Shown here: positions 1-8,570 of the stretch, piece by piece
How the letters are laid out: every line of letters begins with the position of its first letter
How positions within the stretch are numbered: position 1 is the stretch's first letter
NCBI RefSeq assembly: GCF_014697615.1
Contig: NZ_JACJSD010000023.1
Location: 1-64,000, forward strand
Direction of reading: 5' to 3'
From: Nostoc sp. FACHB-280
GTDB lineage: Bacteria; Cyanobacteriota; Cyanobacteriia; Cyanobacteriales; Nostocaceae
Length of the DNA stretch: 64,000 bases
Program-made: the position numbers and the translations under genes
The notes under the pieces: model-generated
The model's input: only the letters and a program-made list of their open reading frames with translations
Databases searched by the model: none
What the model was told of the DNA's origin: nothing

Positions 1-498
1 TTAATCAGAAGATTAAGCTCATTAAACGCAGGGCTTATGGCTTAACTAACTTTAATAATTTTAGAAGAAGGGTTTTACTAAATTGGTATTTCTGTTGTTA
101 ATTTAACATATCTAGTCTGGGAGAGCCAATATCTTCATCTTTTCTGTTTTTAGACATTAATACTTCTGCCCTGATTGATAGATTCTGGAACAAAAGTAAC
201 AGAAGAATTTTTATGAGTACATTTGTGCTTTTACGGAAATGTTGAATTAACTTTTTATGAAGAAGTAGAAGAAATCAGTTAAGTATAGATTTTAGGACTT
301 ACGCAAAAAACTCTTATTCCTCCGTAAACTCTGCGTTTCTGTGGTTCGATTTTCTGTGGACGGTGCGTGCGTAAGTCATGGAATTATGGAAGGATTATAA
401 GAATTTATTTATGTAATTAATATCCAAGGTCAAATAGTGGTAAGTAGATTTCACATCATAGCATCACCATACAAGCTGCGGTAAATATCAAGACTCAA
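1..498. other. Gene-free stretch at the window start
   Basis: I see no credible coding region here on either strand. The stretch is AT-rich, and its one recognisable structure is the short inverted-repeat element at 296-377, described separately. It lies downstream of the DUF29 gene, which ends at 499 on the minus strand. It could be the distal part of a gene outside the window or pure spacer. Confidence 0.5.
296..377. repeat. MITE-like element with GACTTACGCA ends
   Basis: The left end GACTTACGCA (296-305) is repeated inverted as TGCGTAAGTC at 368-377, giving an 82-bp element with perfect 10-bp termini and no coding capacity. The interior holds the phrase 'ctctgcgtttctgtggttcg', which recurs near 57950. 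The same terminal sequence bounds the 151-bp element at 42005-42155, so this is a family. Small size, terminal inverted repeats and absence of a gene fit a miniature inverted-repeat element moved in trans, which is inference. Confidence 0.6.
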
Positions 499-960
499 CT
501 AATCCGGTAACAAATCTTCATCTAAGCATTCATCCGTAGTAAATGGAGATTCTACGGGAAAAGTATCAACAGATAAACCAGTTTCATCACTGGCTTGTTT
601 TCTGGCATCTTGATAACAATCAGCAAAAACTTCCTGAAAATATGATTTTAAACTAGGACTATCCTTAAAAGTCCTTGTCAATCTGCGGCGATGTTCTCTG
701 ATGCTTCCTTTCCAACTATTAGAGCGTTTTTCTGGCTGATATTTGTATTTTAATAGGTGCATTAATAAAACAACTAAATTACTCTCAATTGCGCGTTTTT
801 CACTTCTCCCCATACTTTCAATCTCTTCGATAAGATTTTCTAAATCAACATCAGAAAATCTGCCTTCTTTTAGTTGTTTAGCAGTTGTCTCTATCCACAA
901 ATAAAAATCTTGGTCGTAAAGACGCGAGTCGGTAAATACTTTTGATTGAGGCGCAGTCAT
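499..960 (-). CDS. DUF29 family protein
   Basis: This 153-residue protein matches the DUF29 family, very common in cyanobacteria and of unknown function. It shows the family hallmarks: an N-terminal 'LYDQDFYLWIETT' segment, the acidic core 'DLENLIEEIESMGRSEKR', then a hydrophobic helix 'VVLLMHLLKYKYQP' followed by a basic stretch. No enzymatic motif is visible. I chose the ATG at 960, which has a GAGAGG about 12 bases upstream; a GTG ten codons earlier (990) is possible. It points the same way as the glycine-rich membrane protein gene, 66 bases upstream in transcription order. DUF29 genes are often found in many copies, and a second one lies at 18391-18870. Family assignment is firm; role unknown. 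Confidence 0.8.
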   Translation of the reverse strand: MTAPQSKVFTDSRLYDQDFYLWIETTAKQLKEGRFSDVDLENLIEEIESMGRSEKRAIESNLVVLLMHLLKYKYQPEKRSNSWKGSIREHRRRLTRTFKDSPSLKSYFQEVFADCYQDARKQASDETGLSVDTFPVESPFTTDECLDEDLLPD

Positions 961-1026
961 CAGATTTTTTAACCTCTCAAAACTAACCACTAAACTTAAT
1001 TTAATCCCGTTAGTTGTAATTTCACT

Positions 1027-1827
1027 TTATTCTGCGTCTGCTTTTATTTGGATAATCATTTGCTCTATAAACTGTAAATCAAGTAATAGAGAATTAACAG
1101 TTTTCGTCAGTTCTGCAAGTTGTTTGTTAATGCTATCAGCAGTTTGCTGATATGTATACTTACGCATCAAAGCTTCACGAGCTAAGTCTTCATTTCCTTT
1201 TTTCAAAGCTAATAAGGCTATTTGATGGCAAGATGCAACTTTATTTTGAGTTTGTTGATAATCTGCTTGTAATCGATTTTGATTAGCTTTGGCAGTATGA
1301 ATGTTTACTATAATGCTTTGTTTGACTTCATTGAGAGATTCAATAATTGGTTTTGAGCCATTAGAATGATTTTCTCCATCCAGGAGTTTAAATAAACCAT
1401 AAGCGCCTAGTCCCACAACTGTACCAGCCGCCGTTACAGGAACCATACCTATGCTAAATCCCGTTCCAGCCGCCAGTAAACCCATATTACCAATAGTACT
1501 AGAAACACCTATACCGCCTGCTGCTCCCAAGGCAGCTGCGCCTAAAGCTAGAGAGTCTCTGTTTTCTATTCCCTTTTTAGCTCCATAAACAGCTGTACCA
1601 GTAACTGCTCCTACAGCTAATAAATGAGGCATACCAATACCAATAGCTGTTCCCGCGCCAGCTAATCCCATTCCACCCACTGTTTCAGAGATAACAGCAC
1701 CAGCTACTACTCCACCACCAATAAATGCTGCTTTTTCTGCGTTCTGAAAATCTACTTTTTTGAAGTTACCCAGTGTGCTATTTATCTGTGAACGGACAAT
1801 ACTATTGATGCGTTTACTTAGTCCCAT
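1027..1827 (-). CDS. Glycine-zipper membrane protein with C-terminal helical region
   Basis: I do not recognise a named family. The 266-residue protein has a short polar N-terminus, then a hydrophobic Gly/Ala-rich region (about 33-150) made of two similar halves: 'ETVGGMGLAGAGTAIGIGMP' is echoed by 'STIGNMGLLAAGTGFSIGM', each followed by a VGxGAYG-like segment. GxxxG-type spacing suggests tightly packed membrane helices. Residues 160-266 are polar, Gln-rich and helical, probably a coiled coil. No signal peptide is obvious. The ATG at 1827 has CAGGTA upstream. Its neighbours give no functional clue. Glycine-zipper duplications of this kind occur in surface, stress and pore-forming proteins, but no function can be assigned from sequence. 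Confidence 0.75.
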   Translation of the reverse strand: MGLSKRINSIVRSQINSTLGNFKKVDFQNAEKAAFIGGGVVAGAVISETVGGMGLAGAGTAIGIGMPHLLAVGAVTGTAVYGAKKGIENRDSLALGAAALGAAGGIGVSSTIGNMGLLAAGTGFSIGMVPVTAAGTVVGLGAYGLFKLLDGENHSNGSKPIIESLNEVKQSIIVNIHTAKANQNRLQADYQQTQNKVASCHQIALLALKKGNEDLAREALMRKYTYQQTADSINKQLAELTKTVNSLLLDLQFIEQMIIQIKADAE

Positions 1828-1922
1828 AATGATACCTGTTTATTTCAAGATGATTAATAGTTAAGTTTATAAGCTGTAAAGGTATTGTAGTAAAAGGATT
1901 CCTGGATAAAACAAACATTTAT

Positions 1923-3122
1923 ATGACCTCTGTTGATTCTAGCAAGCATACAAAAGCCAAAGCCTTAAAACCCGGTAGCCGTCGCCCTGCTAAAGAACTG
2001 TGCAGCGAATGTGGACTATGTGATACATACTATATTCACTATGTCAAGGAAGCTTGTGCGTTTATTACCCAGCAGATAGACACCCTCGAAACCCAAGCCC
2101 ACAGTCGTTCGCGCCATCTCGAAAACCCGGATGAACTGTACTTTGGCGTGCATCAAGAAATGATGGCAGCGCGGAAACAACAGCCCATCGAAGGCGCACA
2201 ATGGACAGGGATAGTTAGCAGTATTGCCATAGAAATGCTAAATCGTGGCTTAGTGGAAGGCGTAGTCTGCGTCCAAAATACCAAAGAAGACCGCTTCCAA
2301 CCCATGCCTGTAATTGCTCGCACCCCAGAAGAAATACTGGCAGCACGGGTAAATAAACCAACACTCTCACCCAACCTTTCTATTTTGGAACAAGTAGAAA
2401 AATCCGGGATGAAGCGCCTATTAGTAATTGGTGTTGGTTGCCAAATTCAAGCACTCCGGGCAGTAGAAAAGCAACTCGGTCTAGAAAAATTATACGTTTT
2501 AGGTACACCTTGCGTAGATAACGTCACCCGCGCCGGACTGAAGAAATTCCTAGAAACCACTAGCCGATCGCCTGACACAGTAGTACACTACGAATTCATG
2601 CAAGACTTCCGCATTCACTTCAAACACGAAGACGGTTCAATCGAGAAAGTCCCCTTCTTTGGCTTAAAAACCAACCAACTCAAAGATGTCTTCGCCCCCT
2701 CTTGTATGAGTTGCTTTGATTACGTCAACTCCCTAGCAGATTTAGTCGTTGGTTATATGGGCGCACCCTTCGGCTGGCAGTGGATTTTAGTGAGAAATGA
2801 TACAGGCAAAGAAATGCTGGACTTGGTAAAAGACCAGATAGACACTCAACCTGTAATGTCCCAAGGAAACCGCAAAGAAGCTGTACAACAAGGGATTCCG
2901 GCTTATGACAAAGGCGTAACCTTACCGATGTGGGTAGCGAAAATGATGGGCGTGGTGATTGATAAAATCGGCCCCAAAGGTTTGGAATATGCGCGGTTCT
3001 CGATTGATTCGCACTTTACAAGAAATTACTTGTATGTGAAGCGGAATCATCCTGAGAAGTTAGAGGCGCATGTGCCGGAGTATGCTAAACGGATTGTTGG
3101 GCAGTATAAGTTACCGGAATGA
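1923..3122 (+). CDS. bciB: Ferredoxin-dependent divinyl (proto)chlorophyllide 8-vinyl reductase, BciB type
   Basis: The 399-residue protein belongs to the FrhB/coenzyme F420 hydrogenase beta-subunit family and matches the cyanobacterial BciB/Slr1923 type, which reduces the C8 vinyl group of divinyl chlorophyll precursors using reduced ferredoxin, FAD and Fe-S clusters. The N-terminal cysteine cluster 'LCSECGLCDTYY' (about residues 26-37) and the later 'SCMSCFDY' plus 'GTPCVDN' supply cluster ligands. 'VIGVGCQIQALRAVEK' is the typical central motif. Length agrees with Slr1923. The related plant enzyme, 7-hydroxymethyl chlorophyll a reductase, is in the same family, so substrate assignment rests on cyanobacterial context. 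The stop codon abuts the inverted-repeat cassette beginning at 3124. Confidence 0.85.
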   Translation: MTSVDSSKHTKAKALKPGSRRPAKELCSECGLCDTYYIHYVKEACAFITQQIDTLETQAHSRSRHLENPDELYFGVHQEMMAARKQQPIEGAQWTGIVSSIAIEMLNRGLVEGVVCVQNTKEDRFQPMPVIARTPEEILAARVNKPTLSPNLSILEQVEKSGMKRLLVIGVGCQIQALRAVEKQLGLEKLYVLGTPCVDNVTRAGLKKFLETTSRSPDTVVHYEFMQDFRIHFKHEDGSIEKVPFFGLKTNQLKDVFAPSCMSCFDYVNSLADLVVGYMGAPFGWQWILVRNDTGKEMLDLVKDQIDTQPVMSQGNRKEAVQQGIPAYDKGVTLPMWVAKMMGVVIDKIGPKGLEYARFSIDSHFTRNYLYVKRNHPEKLEAHVPEYAKRIVGQYKLPE

Positions 3123-3123
3123 T

Positions 3124-3154
3124 GTTTCGCGCAAAGGCGCAAAGGCGCGAAGAG
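3124..3154. repeat. Left arm of 31-bp inverted repeat flanking a GxxExxY gene
   Basis: This 31-bp sequence begins GTTTCGCGCAAAGG and is rich in GGCGCAAA units. Its reverse complement is found at 3571-3601 with a single mismatch (30 of 31). The two arms bracket the GxxExxY coding sequence exactly, between the stop codon of bciB and the stop codon of the convergent PLP-enzyme gene. The arm also sits just ahead of the GAGAGG ribosome binding site of the enclosed gene. Confidence 0.8.
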
Positions 3155-3163
3155 AGAGGATGA

Positions 3164-3541
3164 ATGACTGAAAATGAGATCGCAAAACAGATTGTTGATG
3201 CTGCATACAAGATTCATACAAAGTTAGGGCCGGGTTTGTTTGAATCTGTGTATGAGTCCGTTCTAGCTTACGAGTTAGAAAAGCGTGGATTTTGGGTAAC
3301 AAGACAACAGATAATTCCTGTAATTTATGAAAGTGTACGCTTAGAGGAAGGCTTTCGGGCAGACTTGATTGTTGAAGATAAAGTAATCATTGAAATTAAG
3401 TCTTTGGAAGCAATACATCCAGTACACAAAAAGCAACTGTTGACATACCTTCGCTTAACAGACAAGCACCTTGGTTTGCTAATAAACTTCGGTGAAGAAC
3501 TGATTAAAGACGGCATCACACGACTTGTGAACGGACTTTAA
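3164..3541 (+). CDS. GxxExxY protein
   Basis: This 125-residue protein is a clear GxxExxY family member (PF13366). The namesake motif is GLFESVYE (G34 xx E37 xx Y40), and the core has the nuclease-like pattern 'FRADLIVEDKVIIEIKSLE', an Asp then Glu-x-Lys as in PD-(D/E)XK enzymes. Known members are usually single-domain and of unproven function; some are linked to phage defence or DNA repair by context only. The start at 3164 follows GAGAGG with good spacing. The gene lies wholly within a pair of 31-bp inverted repeats, suggesting it travels as a cassette. Nuclease activity is inference from the fold pattern. Confidence 0.85.
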   Translation: MTENEIAKQIVDAAYKIHTKLGPGLFESVYESVLAYELEKRGFWVTRQQIIPVIYESVRLEEGFRADLIVEDKVIIEIKSLEAIHPVHKKQLLTYLRLTDKHLGLLINFGEELIKDGITRLVNGL

Positions 3542-3570
3542 AATCAATATTCGCGCAAGACGCAAAAAAT

Positions 3571-3601
3571 CTCTTTGCGCCTTTGCGCCTTTGCGCGAAA
3601 C
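3571..3601. repeat. Right arm of 31-bp inverted repeat flanking a GxxExxY gene
   Basis: Reverse complement of the arm at 3124-3154 with one mismatch. It ends five bases before the stop codon (3606-3608) of the convergent PLP-enzyme gene. A hairpin between the arms would loop out the GxxExxY gene. No convincing target-site duplication is seen outside the arms. Confidence 0.8.
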
Positions 3602-3605
3602 AATT

Positions 3606-4835
3606 CTAAGCTTGGCCTACTGCTTCAATCGCCGCCTCTAATGCGATCGCAATATGAGTCCAATGAGTCCCCCCTTGGCAATAAACTATATAAGGCTCCC
3701 GCAACGGCCCATCCGCCGAAAACTCCAAGGTACTCCCCTCAATAAACGTTCCCCCAGCCATCACCACCTTACTCTCATACCCCGGCATAGCATCAGGCAC
3801 AGGGTCAAGGTATGAACCCACGGGGGAATTTTGCTGCACCGCCTTACAAAAAGCGATTAATTTCTTAGCAGAACCGAGTTTAATCGCCTGAATCACATCA
3901 CCACGGGGTGCAAGGGGCGCAGGATTCACCGGATAACCAAGCTTGTCAAAAACGTAACCAGTCAAGAAAGTTCCCTTCATCGCCTCACCTACCATCTGCG
4001 GCGATAAAAATAAGCCTTGGAATAACAAGCGATTTTGGTCAAAAGTAGCACCACCATAACTACCGATACCGGGTGCTGTGAGGCGACAGGCGGCGGCTTC
4101 TACCAAATCAGCCCGACCAGCTACGTAACCGCCTGCGGTCACAATAGTACCGCCAGGATTTTTAATTAAAGAACCCGCCATTAAATCCGCACCAACGTGG
4201 GTGGGTTCCTGAGTTTCGATAAATTCGCCGTAGCAGTTATCCACAAAGCAAACAGTATCAGGATTTTGCTGTTTGACGATATGTACAATCTTTTCGATAT
4301 CCGCAATTGATAAGCTAGGCCGCCAAGAATAACCGCAAGAACGTTGAATTAAAACTAAACGAGTGTTAGAAGTCACACTACAACTTAATGCTTGCCAATC
4401 AATAGTTCCTGCTAAAGTTAGCTCCAATTGGCGGTATTTTATGCCAAACTCTATAAGGGAGCCTTGGCCTTCACCCCGTAACCCAATCACTTCTTCAAGC
4501 GTATCGTAGGGAGAGCCGACCACTGCTAACATTTCATCACCAGGACGGAGTACACCATACAGGGCGCAAGCGATCGCGTGAGTTCCCGATACAAACTGCA
4601 CTCGCACGGCTGCGGCTTCTGCACCCATTACTTCCGCAAAAACTTTATCTAAAGTTTCTCGTCCTAAATCATCATGACCATAGCCACTCACACCGGCAAA
4701 GTGGTGCGCTCCTACGCGCTGATTACGAAAGGCATCCAGAACTCTTTTTAGATTATGCTTGACCTGAGCGTCAATTCCAGAAAAAATCTCTAACAGTGCC
4801 TGTTCTGCTTGCCGCAGCTGTTCCAAGCTGTTCAT
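3606..4835 (-). CDS. Methionine gamma-lyase family PLP enzyme (aluminium-resistance protein family)
   Basis: The 409-residue protein matches the cyanobacterial/Firmicute family PF06838, fold-type I PLP enzymes annotated 'methionine gamma-lyase family' or 'aluminium resistance protein'. Visible hallmarks are 'VSGTHAIACALYG' near 83-95 (cofactor phosphate region), 'FVDNCYGEF' with the Asp contacting the pyridine nitrogen, and 'GSLIKNPGGTIV' carrying the likely Schiff-base lysine. The true substrate of this family has not been settled, so a sulfur amino-acid lyase role is inference. The ATG at 4835 is preceded by GAGGAAATA. It is divergent from desC, with 86 bases between, a spacer that must hold both promoters. 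Confidence 0.85.
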   Translation of the reverse strand: MNSLEQLRQAEQALLEIFSGIDAQVKHNLKRVLDAFRNQRVGAHHFAGVSGYGHDDLGRETLDKVFAEVMGAEAAAVRVQFVSGTHAIACALYGVLRPGDEMLAVVGSPYDTLEEVIGLRGEGQGSLIEFGIKYRQLELTLAGTIDWQALSCSVTSNTRLVLIQRSCGYSWRPSLSIADIEKIVHIVKQQNPDTVCFVDNCYGEFIETQEPTHVGADLMAGSLIKNPGGTIVTAGGYVAGRADLVEAAACRLTAPGIGSYGGATFDQNRLLFQGLFLSPQMVGEAMKGTFLTGYVFDKLGYPVNPAPLAPRGDVIQAIKLGSAKKLIAFCKAVQQNSPVGSYLDPVPDAMPGYESKVVMAGGTFIEGSTLEFSADGPLREPYIVYCQGGTHWTHIAIALEAAIEAVGQA

Positions 4836-4921
4836 TATTTCCTCATTAAATAAAAAACTATAAATGTGCGGATTGTGCGATCGCGCAGATTAGGCTGAAC
4901 AATTTCAATACAGGTTACTGC

Positions 4922-5740
4922 ATGACAATTGCTACTTCCACTAAACCTCAAATTAATTGGGTAAACACCCTATTTTTCGTTGGTCTCCACATCGGCGCTT
5001 TATTTGCCTTTGTTCCTAGCAACTTTAGCTGGACGGCAGTTGGTGTGGCTTTATTACTGTACTGGGTAACTGGTGGTTTAGGTATTACCCTAGGCTTCCA
5101 TCGCCTTGTTACTCACCGCAGCTTCCAAACACCCAAATGGTTGGAATATCTCTTAGTGTTCTTCGGGACACTCGCCTGTCAAGGAGGGCCAATAGAGTGG
5201 GTAGGGACACATCGCATTCATCATTTATATTCCGATACTGACCCAGATCCCCATGATTCCAATAAAGGCTTTTGGTGGAGCCACATGGGTTGGCTAATTC
5301 ACAAATGTCCTGCTCATGCTGACGTTCCTCGCTTTACCAAAGATATTGCCGAAGACCCAGTTTATCAGTTTTTAGAAAAATATTTCATTCTCATCCAAGT
5401 TGCATTAGGTTTACTATTGTTGTTTTTGGGTGGCTGGTCTTTCGTTGTGTGGGGAATTTTTGTCCGCATTGTCTGGGTTTATCACTGCACTTGGTTAGTC
5501 AATAGCGGTACACATAAATTCGGCTATCGCACCTATGAGTCTGGAGATCAATCAACAAATTGTTGGTGGATAGCCTTACTAGTTTTTGGCGAAGGCTGGC
5601 ACAATAACCACCATGCTTTTCAATATTCAGCCCGTCATGGTTTGGAATGGTGGGAAATCGACTTGACTTGGATGACAATTCAATTTTTGCAACTATTTGG
5701 CCTGGCCAAAAATGTAAAACTTGCAGACAAAAAGTCGTAA
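4922..5740 (+). CDS. desC: Acyl-lipid delta-9 desaturase DesC
   Basis: This 272-residue integral membrane di-iron desaturase introduces the first double bond, at carbon 9, into fatty acids of membrane glycerolipids, using ferredoxin as electron donor. The three histidine boxes are present: HRLVTH at 60-65, HRIHH at 97-101 and HNNHH near 228. Hydrophobic segments at about 15-60, 75-90 and 150-185 fit four membrane spans. Length matches cyanobacterial DesC (about 272). It is first of three co-directional desaturase genes; the 310-base gap to desA suggests separate transcription. Cyanobacterial desaturase genes are often cold-regulated, which is family knowledge and not something the sequence shows. 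Confidence 0.95.
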   Translation: MTIATSTKPQINWVNTLFFVGLHIGALFAFVPSNFSWTAVGVALLLYWVTGGLGITLGFHRLVTHRSFQTPKWLEYLLVFFGTLACQGGPIEWVGTHRIHHLYSDTDPDPHDSNKGFWWSHMGWLIHKCPAHADVPRFTKDIAEDPVYQFLEKYFILIQVALGLLLLFLGGWSFVVWGIFVRIVWVYHCTWLVNSGTHKFGYRTYESGDQSTNCWWIALLVFGEGWHNNHHAFQYSARHGLEWWEIDLTWMTIQFLQLFGLAKNVKLADKKS

Positions 5741-6050
5741 TTCGTTTATCATTTGTCATTAGTTATTGGTCTACCAATGATTAATGACAAAGGTATTTCT
5801 GAGTAATCAAAATATCCATCCGTCAAATAATTTTGGGTTTTAGATTAGACTATTTAGATGTTGGATTGAATTTATAGATAAATTGGTGATTTTACCATTA
5901 AAAAACTATTAGTCAATTCTATCTAAAAGCTACTTACTGCTGTGCTTGGGTAGCTAAAGTTGCTATAATCCAGAGCGTTAATTCGATAATTTTTACTACA
6001 AGTTACTTTTATGTGACTTGGTGGAGGAGTTTGTTGTTTTTTAGGTTTTC
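5741..6050 (+). promoter_or_regulatory. desC-desA spacer with hairpin and possible -10 box
   Basis: The spacer opens with an inverted repeat (5752-5791): two 19-base arms, 17 of 19 paired, separated by 2 bases, built from TTGTCAT/TAATGAC heptad-like units. It could terminate desC but lacks a T-run. A TATAAT at 5964-5969 in the context TGCTATAATC is a plausible extended -10 box for desA, giving a leader of about 75 bases; no good -35 is present. A GGAGGAG lies unusually far (about 22 bases) from the desA start codon. Confidence 0.35.
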
Positions 6051-7103
6051 ATGACTACATCAATCATCAAGACGGAAGTCACAAATAAAGACCTTAGTAA
6101 TTCCCAACTAAGGCTCAAAGATATTATCAAAACTTTGCCAAAAGAATGTTTTCAGCAAAATAAGCGTAAAGCTTGGACACAAGTTTTCTTCAATGTTTTA
6201 ATGGTAGGCTTAGGCTACTATAGTTTGGCAATTTCTCCCTGGTTTCTTTTGCCTCTAGCCTGGATTTTTACAGGTACTGCTTTAACAGGTTTTTTTGTGA
6301 TTGGGCATGACTGCGGTCATCGTTCATTTGCTAAAAGACGCTGGGTGAATGATTTAGTAGGGCATATATTTATGATGCCGCTTATCTACCCTTTTCATAG
6401 TTGGCGGATTAAGCATAATCATCACCACAAACATACCAACAAGTTAGAAGAGGATAATGCTTGGCATCCCATCCGACCAGAAGTTTTTGGAAGTTGGGGT
6501 AAAACTCGTCAATCTGCTTTTGAATTATTCATGAAAAAGCGGCTATGGTGGGTAGGTTCTATCGGACATTGGGCTGTTGTGCATTTTGATTGGCGCAACT
6601 TTAAAGTTAAAGACCAAGGAAGTATTAAACTTTCAGTGGCTGTCGTCGCAATTTTTGCAGCAGTTGTATTCCCTACCCTCATTGCTACAACTGGAATTTG
6701 GGGATTCATCAAATTCTGGTTTGTGCCTTGGATGGTATACCATTTCTGGATGAGTACATTCACCATTGTTCACCACACTTTCTCTGATGTGCCGTTTGAC
6801 AAAGCCAGCAAATGGAATGAAGCAATGGCGCAGCTATTCGGCACTATTCATTGTGATTATCCTCGTTGGGTAGAGTTCCTGTGCCACGATATTAATGTCC
6901 ACGTACCACATCACATTTCTACTGCCATCCCCTCTTATAATTTGCGCCTAGCTTATAGCAGCATTAAAGAAAATTGGGGTAATTATTTGCATGATGAATT
7001 TAAGTTTTCTTGGCCTTTAATGAAACAAATTACAGACCAATGTCAACTTTATGTGACTGATGAAGGTTATCAAACTTTTAACGAATATTACGCAGGTAAA
7101 TAA
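6051..7103 (+). CDS. desA: Acyl-lipid delta-12 desaturase DesA
   Basis: The 350-residue membrane protein introduces the delta-12 double bond into oleoyl groups on glycerolipids. Histidine boxes are HDCGH at 86-90, HNHHH at 122-126 and HVPHH near 288, in the spacing of DesA/FAD2-type acyl-lipid desaturases. Hydrophobic regions lie at about 45-85, 100-115, 195-215 and 225-250. Its N-terminal phrase '[14 protein letters not shown]' is echoed by desB's 'LKAAIPEECFQ', showing that the two are paralogues. It sits between desC and desB in the same orientation, so the three genes cover successive steps from saturated to trienoic lipids. Confidence 0.94.
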   Translation: MTTSIIKTEVTNKDLSNSQLRLKDIIKTLPKECFQQNKRKAWTQVFFNVLMVGLGYYSLAISPWFLLPLAWIFTGTALTGFFVIGHDCGHRSFAKRRWVNDLVGHIFMMPLIYPFHSWRIKHNHHHKHTNKLEEDNAWHPIRPEVFGSWGKTRQSAFELFMKKRLWWVGSIGHWAVVHFDWRNFKVKDQGSIKLSVAVVAIFAAVVFPTLIATTGIWGFIKFWFVPWMVYHFWMSTFTIVHHTFSDVPFDKASKWNEAMAQLFGTIHCDYPRWVEFLCHDINVHVPHHISTAIPSYNLRLAYSSIKENWGNYLHDEFKFSWPLMKQITDQCQLYVTDEGYQTFNEYYAGK

Positions 7104-7188
7104 ATCAAAATCCAGCTAAAATCGCTCTGAATTAATCTAAGCTGATCAGGTAGAGCGAAAAGATTATTTGCCTACAAATTAAATAGTT

Positions 7189-7234
7189 CTGGCAATTCTC
7201 TATAAATTTAGTTATTGCTTCAGTGAATTGCCAG
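7189..7234 (+). promoter_or_regulatory. Inverted repeat in the desB leader
   Basis: CTGGCAATTC at 7189-7198 is repeated as its perfect reverse complement at 7225-7234, with a 26-base loop, about 98 bases before the desB start. No T-run follows, so it is not a standard terminator of desA. It may be an operator or an mRNA leader structure for desB; cold control through such a structure would be speculation. Confidence 0.4.
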
Positions 7235-7331
7235 ATATTTTTGTCTTGCGTTTATATCAGCATCGCAAGTATCCCAAAGGGGAAGGAAAACCTCTAAAAC
7301 AGTTCGACTTTATTTTTTATTACAGAATCAA

Positions 7332-8399
7332 GTGCAATCAAATACAATTCAGTTCGACAGTTCTCGTGTCAATCAAGCTTCTGAGGATACAACTAAACTG
7401 CCATTTACTCTTCAGGATTTAAAAGCTGCTATCCCAGAGGAATGTTTTCAACCCAACGTCAGTAAATCACTGTTTTATTTCTTTCGTGACATTCTGATTA
7501 TTGGTTCACTTTATGCAGTGGCGCATTATCTTGATTCTTGGTATTTTTGGCCTATTTTCTGGTTAATGCAAGGTACAATGTTTTGGGCTTTATTTGTTGT
7601 CGGTCATGACTGCGGACACCAATCTTTTTCTAAGCATAAGTGGCTCAACGATTTAATCGGTCATTTATCCCATACTCCAATATTAGTGCCTTATCACGGC
7701 TGGCGCATCAGTCATAGGACACATCATAAAAATACTGGCAATCTTGATAATGATGAAAGCTGGTATCCTGTAAGCGAATCACAGTATAAAGAAATGCCAC
7801 TGGCGCAGAAAATAGGTCGATATTATTTATTTTTATTGGCTTATCCAGTCTATTTATTTAAGCGTTCCCCTAATAAAGAAGGCTCTCATTTTTCCCCTAA
7901 TAGCCCACTCTTCAAAAAATCAGAGAAATGGGACGTAATCACTAGCACTGTACTCTGGATTGGGATGGTAGGTTTGTTAGGTTTTCTTACCTATCAATGG
8001 GGTTGGATGTGGTTGTTTAAATACTACGCTATGCCCTACATTGTGTTTGTAATTTGGTTAGATTTAGTCACATTTTTACATCACACTGAGGCTGATATTC
8101 CTTGGTATCGTGGCGAAGATTGGACTTTCCTCAAAGGTGCAATTTCTAGTATCGATCGCAATTATGGTTTGGTGAATCATATTCATCACGATATCGGTAC
8201 TCACGTTGCCCACCACATTTTCTTGAATATTCCTCACTACAATTTGTTGAAAGCAACTGAAGCCATCAAACCAGTGATGGGTGAATATTACCGCAAGTCT
8301 GAAGAGCCAATTTGGAAGGCTTTATGGCGTTCTTGTGTTAGCTGCCATTTTGTACCGGATGAAGGCGGGAAGGTATATTACACCTCCAATCATAAATAA
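7332..8399 (+). CDS. desB: Acyl-lipid omega-3 (delta-15) desaturase DesB
   Basis: This 355-residue membrane desaturase adds the omega-3 double bond to linoleoyl lipids, the last step after DesC and DesA. The histidine boxes are HDCGH at 92-96, HRTHH at 128-132 and HVAHH near 296, the last within 'DIGTHVAHHI', characteristic of omega-3 desaturases. The start is GTG at 7332; no in-frame ATG upstream gives a sensible N-terminus and the sequence 'MQSNTIQFDS' is typical of Nostoc DesB. A strong rho-independent terminator follows 40 bases after the stop. Confidence 0.94.
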   Translation: MQSNTIQFDSSRVNQASEDTTKLPFTLQDLKAAIPEECFQPNVSKSLFYFFRDILIIGSLYAVAHYLDSWYFWPIFWLMQGTMFWALFVVGHDCGHQSFSKHKWLNDLIGHLSHTPILVPYHGWRISHRTHHKNTGNLDNDESWYPVSESQYKEMPLAQKIGRYYLFLLAYPVYLFKRSPNKEGSHFSPNSPLFKKSEKWDVITSTVLWIGMVGLLGFLTYQWGWMWLFKYYAMPYIVFVIWLDLVTFLHHTEADIPWYRGEDWTFLKGAISSIDRNYGLVNHIHHDIGTHVAHHIFLNIPHYNLLKATEAIKPVMGEYYRKSEEPIWKALWRSCVSCHFVPDEGGKVYYTSNHK

Positions 8400-8439
8400 A
8401 TTATTCCCGACTACATAGAAGTCTGGAACTAGATACACT

Positions 8440-8465
8440 AAGTCCGCATCAGCGGACTTTTTTTA
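8440..8465 (+). terminator. Rho-independent terminator of desB
   Basis: AGTCCGC at 8441-8447 pairs perfectly with GCGGACT at 8452-8458 around the loop ATCA and runs directly into seven T residues. It ends the desaturase cluster and isolates it from the convergent ProA-like gene. Confidence 0.9.
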
Positions 8466-8570
8466 TACCCCAAATTCCGCCGATTCAGATGAGCGTTTTT
8501 TGTGTTGCTGTTCCCTGTTCTCTATTCCCTCATCTCCACAGGTAGACTTTCGTAACTGAACCGTATTGCT

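Noticed and set aside
7228-7422. 64-codon frame before desB
   Set aside because: It overlaps the desB start in another frame and the leader hairpin; desB with its GTG start explains the region.
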